Position numbers and translations under genes: made by a program. Of a DNA stretch of 26,265 nucleotides, positions 8,606-16,110 are shown piece after piece (the stretch's first letter is position 1; every line of letters begins with the position of its first letter). Source of the stretch: Jaenimonas drosophilae (Eukaryota > Euglenozoa > Kinetoplastea > Trypanosomatida > Trypanosomatidae); the NCBI GenBank assembly GCA_030849065.1, contig JASAON010001432.1, forward strand, positions 1 through 26,265. Reading direction: 5' to 3'. The notes below the pieces were generated by a model. That model was not told where the DNA came from and ran no database searches. It was given only the letters and a program-made list of their open reading frames with translations.

Positions 8606-9088
8606 GGTTGACTAGTGTGACCTGACAGGGTCTCATCATCTGTCGGAATTCACGATTATGTTTATTTGGCGCCGTGGGCATGATCGGGTTCATCTCGGTG
8701 TCGCGTGAAGAAATGACCACAGGTGAGCAGAAATCAGCAAGTTGCTGAAGTACACTATTCACCTTTGCCTATACGCCTGGTGATGCTGTTTCTGTTGAAG
8801 ACTGATTCCGCCGATATGGGGGATACCAAGGTATACCCATGTGTGGACAGAGAGGATTTGATGACTGTTGTTTTTGTTTCTTATGTGACGATGAATCGCT
8901 CCCTCTTAGTGGTTGGAATTGTGACTGTTCTTTCTCAATCCCATTGATTTGAAGGTCAGATCTTGCTAGGCTGCGACTTCGGACACGGGGTAGTTCCCAT
9001 CGTGTGTGGCGCGGCGCTTTTCAGACACGAAACGACGCCCTCATAGAAACCGTTCTTTGCTGACCTGAGCCCTAGGTCTCCAGTCTCT
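8606..9088. other. Intergenic region before the Chb_Hex_C-like gene
   Basis: No gene is seen. A T/C-rich patch at about 8927-8945 is followed by AG at 8953-8954, and no ATG lies between that AG and the start at 9089. This gives a probable 5' UTR of about 134 bases. A later acceptor, nearer 9075-9082, is possible. Confidence 0.55.
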
Positions 9089-10858
9089 ATGAACGGCCAC
9101 ACTGCAGCAATTATTGCTGTATGGGTGGCGTGTGGCATTGTGCTACTCGCCATTGTTGTAGTTATTGTGCTTCTTCTCCAACGGCGGCGCCTTTCTTCGC
9201 GGAGGACCACTAAATTCTACCCTGGATACACCTACACGACCTCACTAGAGCTGCGCAGCAGCCCCAGTCCTGGTGCCTATGCGTCCCCTCTGACAGTGGA
9301 ATTGGAGATCTTGTCACAAACAACAGCCCCCGGAACGCAAATTCTTGTCCACGTCATTCCCACCGCTTCCGTTTCTTCGGCCCACTCCACTGTACTTGGC
9401 AACGACGGCTTCTATAGTAGCAGTTTTCTTCTTTACAGCTCGCCACTTTGCTTCTCAGAACCTGGATCGTACTGCATTCAAGCCCATACTTTCAACGCGG
9501 ATACCAAGGTAGTCGGAGCGGTCCATCAGTTTATCTTTTCTCTCGCTCCACGCGCACCCGATGTTACATCAGCTGCTCCCGTTGCTGCCGTTGGCCGCTC
9601 AACGGAGGTGGACATTGCACTTCCGTCTCGCCCACCAGCCGTCCTACCCGATACGTTGCCGTTGGTTCCTACGACTCACCGCATAGCACCGCGCTCTCTT
9701 CCACCCCAGATTATGCCAAGTACCGGCGAGGTAACTACAGCCACGCCCATTGTCATGACACCACATCCGCACAGCCAAACGGCCGACCAAATTCGATACA
9801 GCGTTGATGGAAGCTACCCCAGTATTCTGTACACCTCACCAATCTTCCTTTCGGTACCCCCATCGCAACTTTCGTCATCGTCGTCATCACCCTATGTTAC
9901 TATCAAAGCAATCGCTGTTCCAGCTGCGAGCACGCCTGCTCCAGCTGGTGACATGACCGGCCCATCTAGTCCGATCTCGCAAGTGGTCCTCAAAGTTCGT
10001 TCTGCTGGCTGCTCGTACCTCGATCCCACAGTTCCTGCTCCATCGATGCGTCTTCGAGCTGTGGACGCGAAGCTATACTTTGATGAAAGTCAGAATCCTT
10101 CTGGAACGCGAACGTGCTACCAGCTTGTGTCAGTGAACGAAGCGAGACGCAAGGCCAAATACAGCCGGAAGCACAGCACCCTCTATACTGGAGTCCCCAT
10201 ATCCATTTCAGAAGACGTCGCTGCGATTTACGCGTGGACAGTCGATGAAGCCCACTTCATGCGATCGTCGGGTCAGGACGACCTTGACAGCGTCACGGGT
10301 TCTGTTGATGGCGGTGCCACACGATTGAGAAGTGTGGCAGCAGTCTACGACTGTGCACGGGCAAGTACCGAAATTGTGAAGGCCAGCCGTTCTCGCATCC
10401 AGGATAGAGCAACATCTCTTCTCCCTCCTCCAGTTCCCTGCATCTCGTGTTCAGAAATGGAGGTGGAGTTTGAGGAGCCACCAGCGCATAGCGTCATTGC
10501 GTACACTCTCAATGGACGTGAGCCGCTTCTCAACGATGTGAATCCGCCAGCATGTGCCGCACTGCTGGACGGCACTCGCCACGACGCTGACTCGAGAGGC
10601 TTGGGCACATTTCTGTATTCGCCTTCTCAGCGCATACACCTGACACTCCTTGAATCTGAAGGTGCGCAAATTACAGCGCGGATATTCATCCCTATCAACG
10701 ATGGTGGGGTGCAGCTGTCAGAGGATCTTCATGGTGGAGTCCACGCGAGCGTCGCCGCCGGTGGCGGCACAGGTAAGCTGACAGGATACCGACTTGGTAA
10801 GCTCTTTCACCGCAGCTTCTTCTTCCACGATGCACAGTGGTCATGCGAGAAGCCTTGA
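9089..10858 (+). CDS. Membrane-anchored protein with Chb_Hex_C-like repeats
   Basis: Predicted product 589 aa from an ATG that follows an ATG-free leader. Residues 7-30 form one strongly hydrophobic transmembrane segment, immediately followed by the basic cluster QRRRLSSRR. By the positive-inside rule the large C-terminal part should face the cytosol. That part carries about four copies of a beta-sandwich pattern like the Chb_Hex_C (chitobiase/hexosaminidase C-terminal) family, at about 57-150, 205-285, 311-395 and 445-560. The second is the clearest: IRYSVDGSYPSILYTSPI followed by VTIKAIAV matches the family pattern of YTxDGSxP, a Y-x-x-P-I turn and a closing TIKA strand. The fourth has AYTLNGREPL. 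No catalytic glycosidase domain is present. I infer a carbohydrate- or protein-binding scaffold at an internal or plasma membrane. Pro/Ser-rich linkers separate the repeats. Confidence 0.75.
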   Translation: MNGHTAAIIAVWVACGIVLLAIVVVIVLLLQRRRLSSRRTTKFYPGYTYTTSLELRSSPSPGAYASPLTVELEILSQTTAPGTQILVHVIPTASVSSAHSTVLGNDGFYSSSFLLYSSPLCFSEPGSYCIQAHTFNADTKVVGAVHQFIFSLAPRAPDVTSAAPVAAVGRSTEVDIALPSRPPAVLPDTLPLVPTTHRIAPRSLPPQIMPSTGEVTTATPIVMTPHPHSQTADQIRYSVDGSYPSILYTSPIFLSVPPSQLSSSSSSPYVTIKAIAVPAASTPAPAGDMTGPSSPISQVVLKVRSAGCSYLDPTVPAPSMRLRAVDAKLYFDESQNPSGTRTCYQLVSVNEARRKAKYSRKHSTLYTGVPISISEDVAAIYAWTVDEAHFMRSSGQDDLDSVTGSVDGGATRLRSVAAVYDCARASTEIVKASRSRIQDRATSLLPPPVPCISCSEMEVEFEEPPAHSVIAYTLNGREPLLNDVNPPACAALLDGTRHDADSRGLGTFLYSPSQRIHLTLLESEGAQITARIFIPINDGGVQLSEDLHGGVHASVAAGGGTGKLTGYRLGKLFHRSFFFHDAQWSCEKP

Positions 10859-11222
10859 TGGCGTATCCCATTGAGGTGGAGGAATAATGCGCTGTCCATC
10901 CAGCTGTGATTGTTGAGTTGATCGCAGCACAGTGGCGGATGGCACTGTCATAGAGTGCAGCTGTAGACCCACATAGGTTCCAACTGCTTGATCTTTCGTC
11001 AGCATGTGAAGCTATGCGCGATGGAGGGTCGCAATGTCATAGAACAACAACAATGACTCGCAACAGAGGGTTTGCGCTCAATTGATGGAACTTGGTATTC
11101 AATTTCATTACAACTGCAGAAGTGCACATGTCACTGCTACAATTGTTTCTGTCTTATACTCCAACTTGATAAATTGGCGTATTCAGGGTCTAGTTTTTCG
11201 GTGGGGTCACCTCAACGCACTC
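10859..11222. other. Intergenic region before the aminopeptidase gene
   Basis: No gene is seen. It holds the 3' UTR of the repeat protein and the 5' UTR of the aminopeptidase. A T/C-containing tract at about 11139-11163 is followed by AG at 11185-11186, just before the start at 11223. Confidence 0.6.
11139..11186 (+). promoter_or_regulatory. Trans-splice acceptor of the aminopeptidase gene
   Basis: The tract at about 11139-11163 and AG at 11185-11186 lie downstream of the in-frame ATG at 11085. That ATG would therefore be removed from the mature mRNA. The next in-frame ATG, at 11223, gives a 36-base leader. Confidence 0.55.
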
Positions 11223-12848
11223 ATGTACCGCCGTGTTCTTAGTCGCGCGGCGTTTCCAAACTCTGTCAGCATCACCTCCTCCCAGTCGCGACCAGTCAAA
11301 GGCGACGCGAAACCGTCAAGGGTGTCGTTCGTCTCTCCCGCTGGCCTTAAGAATCTTAATGGGACAGCGTTGCCGTGGGGCTTCAAGGGAACGGCCGGAG
11401 AGGTGGGCGTGGCACCCAGCAGCAACTCCAAGTCCGCACAAACACTTACGGAGTTGCTGACGGGGCTGGGGCCATCTGGCCATGTGCGCGACTACCGAAC
11501 CGCGGTGACCGCGGTAGTAAAGCGTGCCATTGCCGCAGGTGCGTCTTCACTGACGATCGATCCCCCAAGGGAGGATGTTCATACTGTGAGTGATATCTTC
11601 CACCCTGCCCGTCCCCTGACGAAGGATCAGCTGGTTGAGAAGACTGCGTGCTTTGCCGTGACCGCGGCCTACGAGTACAAGCGACTCAAGACAATTCCTG
11701 CGGCTGAGGAGGGAAACAACACTCCCAGTAGTGGATCAAGAAAGGTGAATCGGAAGGGAAAGACACCGAAGAGACCTTCATCGGCTAAGAAACAATCTAT
11801 GGGCTCGATGTCCCTCTTCATCAACTCCATGCGTCATGAAGCCATCAAAACTGGAGAGGTTGTGGGCATGTGTGTCAACGATGCACGCAACCTCGGAAAT
11901 CTGCGCGAAGATGAGGGTGTTCCAGACTTCTTTGTTGAGTGGACCAAAAAGCATGTGCTCACTGCAGGTGACGTTAAGTTGCGTCATCACCTTCGGGGCG
12001 ATGCGCTGCGAAAAGAAGGCCTCAACCTTCTTCACAGTGTTGGTAAGGGCTCTATTCATCAACCATCCATGATGATTCTCGAGTACATCGGCAACAAAAG
12101 AAGCCCGAAGTCAACGGCACTGGTCGGGAAGGGAGTGACCTTCGATTGTGGCGGTCTTAACCTTAAGCCCTACGGGTCGATGGAGACGATGCACATGGAT
12201 ATGATGGGTGCAGCGACAGTCCTCTCAACGATGAAGGCTGCAGCCACGCTGAAGCTTCCTGTTAATCTGGTTGCGGCAGTGGGCTTGGTGGAGAACGCCA
12301 TTGGCCCAGACAGCTATTTTCCCTCCTCTATTATCACCAGCCTAAAAGGGTTGACGGTGGAGGTGCTGAATACGGATGCAGAGGGTCGTTTAGTGCTGGC
12401 AGATGTGCTTACGTACGTACAGAAGCACGCCAAGCTGGAGAAGCAACCGCACACGATTATCGACTTGGCCACTCTAACGGGGGCTATTATTGCCAGTCTT
12501 GGCACTCGCCGTGCTGGTTTATTTTGCAACAACTCCTCCTTGTCTGAGCGGTTGATGTCCACTGGTACCCACAGCGGAGAGGAGCTTTGGCCTATGCCCA
12601 TTGGTGAGGAGCATCTCAAGGTGATGCGCGGGGGACTGGCAGATCTGGTCAACTGCGCGCCAGCCAAGACAGGTGGTTCCTGCACGGCGGCAGCCTTCTT
12701 GTCTAACTTTGTGGAGTCAGGAAATGACTGGGCCCATTTGGATATCGCCGGGGCCGCAGATGGTGGGGACAAGCCTCAGGGCTTTCAGCCCGCCGGTGCG
12801 CCAGGGTTTGGGGTGCAGCTTCTGGTGGACTATCTCCGTCGTGAGTAA
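11223..12848 (+). CDS. Leucyl aminopeptidase, family M17 (clan MF)
   Basis: Predicted product 541 aa, a zinc/manganese exopeptidase that removes N-terminal residues from peptides; M17 enzymes form hexamers. All seven active-site residues known from bovine lens enzyme are present with identical spacing: K303, D308, K315, D326, D385, E387 and R389 (bovine K250, D255, K262, D273, D332, E334, R336). They sit in GKGVTFDCGGLNLKP, MHMDMMG and NTDAEGRL. The enzyme should be active. Residues 1-50 are basic and Ser-rich with few acidic residues, which suggests a mitochondrial presequence. A Lys/Ser-rich insertion at about 158-196 separates the N-terminal domain from the catalytic part. The open frame extends to a TTG at 11082 with an ATG at 11085, but the splice signal favours 11223. 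If the longer form were translated it would add 46 residues. Confidence 0.97.
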   Translation: MYRRVLSRAAFPNSVSITSSQSRPVKGDAKPSRVSFVSPAGLKNLNGTALPWGFKGTAGEVGVAPSSNSKSAQTLTELLTGLGPSGHVRDYRTAVTAVVKRAIAAGASSLTIDPPREDVHTVSDIFHPARPLTKDQLVEKTACFAVTAAYEYKRLKTIPAAEEGNNTPSSGSRKVNRKGKTPKRPSSAKKQSMGSMSLFINSMRHEAIKTGEVVGMCVNDARNLGNLREDEGVPDFFVEWTKKHVLTAGDVKLRHHLRGDALRKEGLNLLHSVGKGSIHQPSMMILEYIGNKRSPKSTALVGKGVTFDCGGLNLKPYGSMETMHMDMMGAATVLSTMKAAATLKLPVNLVAAVGLVENAIGPDSYFPSSIITSLKGLTVEVLNTDAEGRLVLADVLTYVQKHAKLEKQPHTIIDLATLTGAIIASLGTRRAGLFCNNSSLSERLMSTGTHSGEELWPMPIGEEHLKVMRGGLADLVNCAPAKTGGSCTAAAFLSNFVESGNDWAHLDIAGAADGGDKPQGFQPAGAPGFGVQLLVDYLRRE

Positions 12849-12960
12849 GTGCACAATCCTTAATGCAGTGATGGGTAGTTTGCTAATACGCGGTACCAGG
12901 GCCAGGGCAATGCTTGATTGAATTGCTTTGATCGCACTTATCTGAGCGCATCGCTAGCAC

Positions 12961-12993
12961 CTCCATCTCCTCTTTCTTCATCTGCTTACCCAG
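12961..12993 (+). promoter_or_regulatory. Trans-splice acceptor of the 155-aa membrane protein gene
   Basis: A clear T/C-rich tract (about 12961-12990) ends in CAG with AG at 12992-12993. It lies inside the upstream extension of the open frame, so translation should begin at the first ATG after it, at 13050, after a 56-base leader. Confidence 0.7.
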
Positions 12994-13049
12994 TAGCAAC
13001 ACCGGGCGGCGACGTGCGGTTTCAAGGAGGCTACAGACAATCACATCTA

Positions 13050-13517
13050 ATGCTCACACGTAGTTTTCGCTGCCTCTCACGAGTGCCGGAAACTGGCCAT
13101 GAGACGACTGCAAGGGTGAGGTGGGCCTCGTACTCCTTCTGGTATGCCATTGATCCAGTTCTTCGCCGTCACCACTGGTACTTTCGGAGGAAAGCGCTAC
13201 TCGACCGCTTCCTTGAGAAGAACAGCTTCTTCACCAATGTTGCCTTCGGTATTACTGTCGGTGCTACTGCCTACTACACAATAGTGCGCTCCTTACTGTT
13301 ACCCCCATCGGAGGCGGTGCGTTCAGCGCACAGCATGACTGAGAATGCCCGGGAAGTGCTTGACATGATGAACTACGACACCACCAAGCAGCTACCAGCA
13401 TTCCAGATCATGAGAGCAAAACGGGAGATAATTGGCAAGCTGCACGCGGTTGTGGATCTAGCTGAAGTGCAGCGTCAGCGGAAGGAGGTTGAACAGCTGA
13501 AGCAACTTCTTCAGTAG
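13050..13517 (+). CDS. Small probable mitochondrial single-pass membrane protein
   Basis: Predicted product 155 aa. The frame stays open upstream to a TTG at 12918, but a strong splice acceptor ends at 12993 and 13050 is the first ATG. The N-terminus, MLTRSFRCLSRVPETG, is basic and amphipathic like a mitochondrial presequence. An aromatic and Arg/His-rich patch (about 28-50, including HHWYFRRK) precedes one hydrophobic segment at about 60-85. The last 30 residues form a Gln/Glu/Lys-rich coiled coil. I do not recognise the family. The layout would suit an accessory subunit of an inner-membrane complex, but nothing here proves that. Only about 200 bases separate it from the aminopeptidase stop. 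Confidence 0.75.
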   Translation: MLTRSFRCLSRVPETGHETTARVRWASYSFWYAIDPVLRRHHWYFRRKALLDRFLEKNSFFTNVAFGITVGATAYYTIVRSLLLPPSEAVRSAHSMTENAREVLDMMNYDTTKQLPAFQIMRAKREIIGKLHAVVDLAEVQRQRKEVEQLKQLLQ

Positions 13518-13627
13518 CTCGAGCATGCCAACGAGTGGATAACTAGGGCTCTGCTGGGCAATGGAAACACTGTACGTGTGTCATCTGATGTGTATTCAAT
13601 CTCTGTCTGTTCAAACGTTGGATGATT

Positions 13628-13675
13628 GGCCTTCTGTGCATCATGTGTTGCAATTCTTCCCTGCACTATTTGTAG
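13628..13675 (+). promoter_or_regulatory. Candidate trans-splice acceptor of the AI-2E/TMEM245-like gene
   Basis: A T/C-rich patch ends in AG at 13674-13675. The leader to 13758 would contain one upstream ATG at 13713 opening a three-codon frame. Later AGs before 13758 could avoid it. Confidence 0.45.
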
Positions 13676-13757
13676 GTAAGGTGACTCCTTACAGAGTAGT
13701 CTCAGGTGAGGCATGCAGTTCTAGGCTGCCTGAACATAGCGGTAGACGAACCTTCCG

Positions 13758-15848
13758 ATGCGAGGGCGGTCCAGAAGCGACGACTCTATGAAGCGACGCA
13801 CTTCGCCCTCTATCTCGCCACAGGCGGGCTCCCCACTTGCCCCAGAACTCGCAGCCCTGTTCTACGTAGACCAACCAGCACACACCCTGAACGACTTGGA
13901 ATTGGGGACAACCATTTCTCTTTTGCTGCTCTTCATCGCAGCGCTCTCCTATGCGTTGTACAGCCTGTACCTACCATACCTGTCCTTCTCTACGACGGGC
14001 ATTCTCTTCTTTGTCTTCCTGAATCCGCAACACCAAATCCACCCCAAAAGGCACAGAAGAAAGTGGAGGTCTGTGGTCCATGCGATGGAAAAGTGCCAGC
14101 AGAGATGGTGTTCCCAATCACTGCCGTGTTCTAGCGTCCTACCATCACGACGAAGCTCGATACTACACATTGTAAACCGGTGCATCGGACGTGAAGCGGC
14201 GCTGATGGTGTTCGTTCGATTTGCAGTTGTGTGTTGTGGTACTTCTCTTGGTTTGGATGGTTCCCCATACTTCTTTGCCTCTGGTTTGCTTGATCGCCAC
14301 CCTTCCTCGGCGGATGATCGTGATCGCCGCCTTGGATCTAGTGATGCTCTTGCTACAGGTGGAGAGTTTTCCTCACTCTGGATCGTCGGCTTGACTCTAG
14401 CAACCTTACTGGCGGCTGCACAGGTGGTGTTTGGTGCGGAGCTTTTTATTCTTCTGCACTCGTGTTTGTTTGTATTTGGAGTTGTGGCGGTGCAGGTCCT
14501 ACCTCCTGAAGACTTCGTTGCCACTTTCCTGCCGTTGTGGAAAGTAGTGGTGATTGTTTTTTTTGGGTGCGGCCTGGTCCGCGGTCTGGTGAGTGATGGA
14601 GTCTATGTAAGTCGGGCATTTATTCCCTCCAGGCGGGAGTCTGCGGGGTTGGTGGAGCCATTTGGAAGCCAGGCGAACAGCACCTTAACGCCGCCGAGTC
14701 TTGTGAGCTTTGCCCAGAGACATATCAGCGATGTGGTAGCGCAGGTTGTGGCAGGTCTGTACAGCTCTTTAATGCAAGAGCTCGCGAGTACCTTCTCTGA
14801 CACCAACGTGACAGATGTAGTACGTGAGGTGCTTCAAGATGTCTTTCCACCTGAAGACATCAACGAAGATCACTCGTCGCTCAGCAACAACGGAATCAAT
14901 TGCACGAAGCCTCGGGAGGGCTGGTGGCGGGTGCTTCTAAATCCAATCGTGTCGCAGTTGGACTCATGGCAACAGACCTGCACTACCCAAATTGATAAGC
15001 TCCTCATGCAATTGAAGCAAACAGCTGTGGTAGAGCAGTTGGTGGGGTTGCGGACGGAGCTCTCCATGTCAGGGGCAGACTGGATTGGTCTGCTGGTGGT
15101 GATCGCCGTGAAGTCATTTCCATTGGTGTTAACAATTGCTCGGGGAGTGGGCCGTTTGTTGGATACAGCCTCGCGCGTGAGGGAGTTTTTGAAAGCCCTT
15201 ACCTTGATGGTGTTTCTCATGCGTGCCGTCACGCCGACTCTCCTGCACCAGCTTCTTGCGCGTGTGCTACGACTGACACATGGAGAAAGTGCGGCGCGCC
15301 GGGTTCACTATATTGAGCGATACATCATTCAGAGTTTTCTTTTCTACCTCGACTCAATTGGCCGTCAGGCGTGGTACCATGGGTTCGTGGTGTGCACGGC
15401 CTTTCACTTATGTGGCCTACCCGGCCCCTTTTTGTGTGGAAGCCTGGCGGCTCTCCTGTCTGTTGCACCTGCATTTCCGAATCTGCTACGCGTGAGCTAC
15501 CTGTCATTGGGAGCAGTTCTGGCGAGCCGTTGGGATGCCCACGGCGTGTCCCGCTGCTTGCTGCATCCGTCTGTACCTATTCTGACTATTGCGGCCATTA
15601 TGGAGCGGCACGATTCGTGGCTGCTCCTCTCTGCTGGGGGTGGCTGCTATGCGCGACAGGCTGCTCTTGTGGCTAGACACCCCTCCTTCATTCTTGCCCG
15701 TCGGCTCCCACCGTTCCCTCGCCAGAACAAGTTGCTTGGAATTGCAGTGGTTCTTGGTGTCCATGCCTTCGGCCTCTGCGGCATCGTGCTGGGACCCCTT
15801 TCCTGCGCCATGGCGGAGATGCTCTTTTTCAATTGGGACGTTGTTTAG
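13758..15848 (+). CDS. Polytopic membrane protein, AI-2E transporter/TMEM245-like
   Basis: Predicted product 696 aa; a second in-frame ATG at 13788 is an equally plausible start. At least nine hydrophobic segments are visible, near residues 50-85 (two), 150-170, 205-246 (two), 254-274, 443-463, 484-505, 545-595 (two) and 659-690. A hydrophilic stretch of about 165 residues (about 278-442) interrupts the membrane segments. The C-terminal half resembles the AI-2E family: GLPGPFLCGSLAALLSVAP matches the family region of G-x-P-x-A-x-x-x-G followed by an I-P, and the last segment with GLCGIVLGPL at 672-681 matches the closing G-x-x-G-x-x-x-G-P. In animals this family includes TMEM245. Substrate and membrane are unknown. 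The family call is inference from local patterns, while the polytopic nature is directly visible. Confidence 0.75.
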   Translation: MRGRSRSDDSMKRRTSPSISPQAGSPLAPELAALFYVDQPAHTLNDLELGTTISLLLLFIAALSYALYSLYLPYLSFSTTGILFFVFLNPQHQIHPKRHRRKWRSVVHAMEKCQQRWCSQSLPCSSVLPSRRSSILHIVNRCIGREAALMVFVRFAVVCCGTSLGLDGSPYFFASGLLDRHPSSADDRDRRLGSSDALATGGEFSSLWIVGLTLATLLAAAQVVFGAELFILLHSCLFVFGVVAVQVLPPEDFVATFLPLWKVVVIVFFGCGLVRGLVSDGVYVSRAFIPSRRESAGLVEPFGSQANSTLTPPSLVSFAQRHISDVVAQVVAGLYSSLMQELASTFSDTNVTDVVREVLQDVFPPEDINEDHSSLSNNGINCTKPREGWWRVLLNPIVSQLDSWQQTCTTQIDKLLMQLKQTAVVEQLVGLRTELSMSGADWIGLLVVIAVKSFPLVLTIARGVGRLLDTASRVREFLKALTLMVFLMRAVTPTLLHQLLARVLRLTHGESAARRVHYIERYIIQSFLFYLDSIGRQAWYHGFVVCTAFHLCGLPGPFLCGSLAALLSVAPAFPNLLRVSYLSLGAVLASRWDAHGVSRCLLHPSVPILTIAAIMERHDSWLLLSAGGGCYARQAALVARHPSFILARRLPPFPRQNKLLGIAVVLGVHAFGLCGIVLGPLSCAMAEMLFFNWDVV

Positions 15849-15978
15849 ACTGTGTTGTGCCCACAGTCTTCTGCTGAGCATGATCCGGTAGATGGACAGA
15901 TGGTCATTGGTCTTAACAAGAAGCCCACAGGATCCGAGAGCTTCTAAGTGATTCAGAGATCTCATGTGCTGCACATTT

Positions 15979-16015
15979 TTTCTTTCTCCTCCGTGTTTTC
16001 TTATTTTGAGTTCAG
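15979..16015 (+). promoter_or_regulatory. Trans-splice acceptor of the SNF2 gene
   Basis: A strong T/C tract (about 15976-16007) is followed by AG at 16009-16010 and again at 16014-16015. The leader of about 95-100 bases contains no ATG before 16111. Confidence 0.7.
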
Positions 16016-16110
16016 CAGCTTTTGTGTGGGAGAGCGCATTTGCACTTGCCCTGCCAAGCAATAGACCGGCCCTGTAGGGTCCCAACTTTGCCTCTGCCAC
16101 ACCGTCTTCG

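Noticed and set aside
8816..8840. Imperfect hairpin in the region before the Chb_Hex_C-like gene
   Set aside because: Two short arms with bulges and almost no loop; not distinguishable from chance.
14837..14860. 8-bp inverted repeat in the TMEM245-like coding region
   Set aside because: Short and inside a coding frame; expected by chance.
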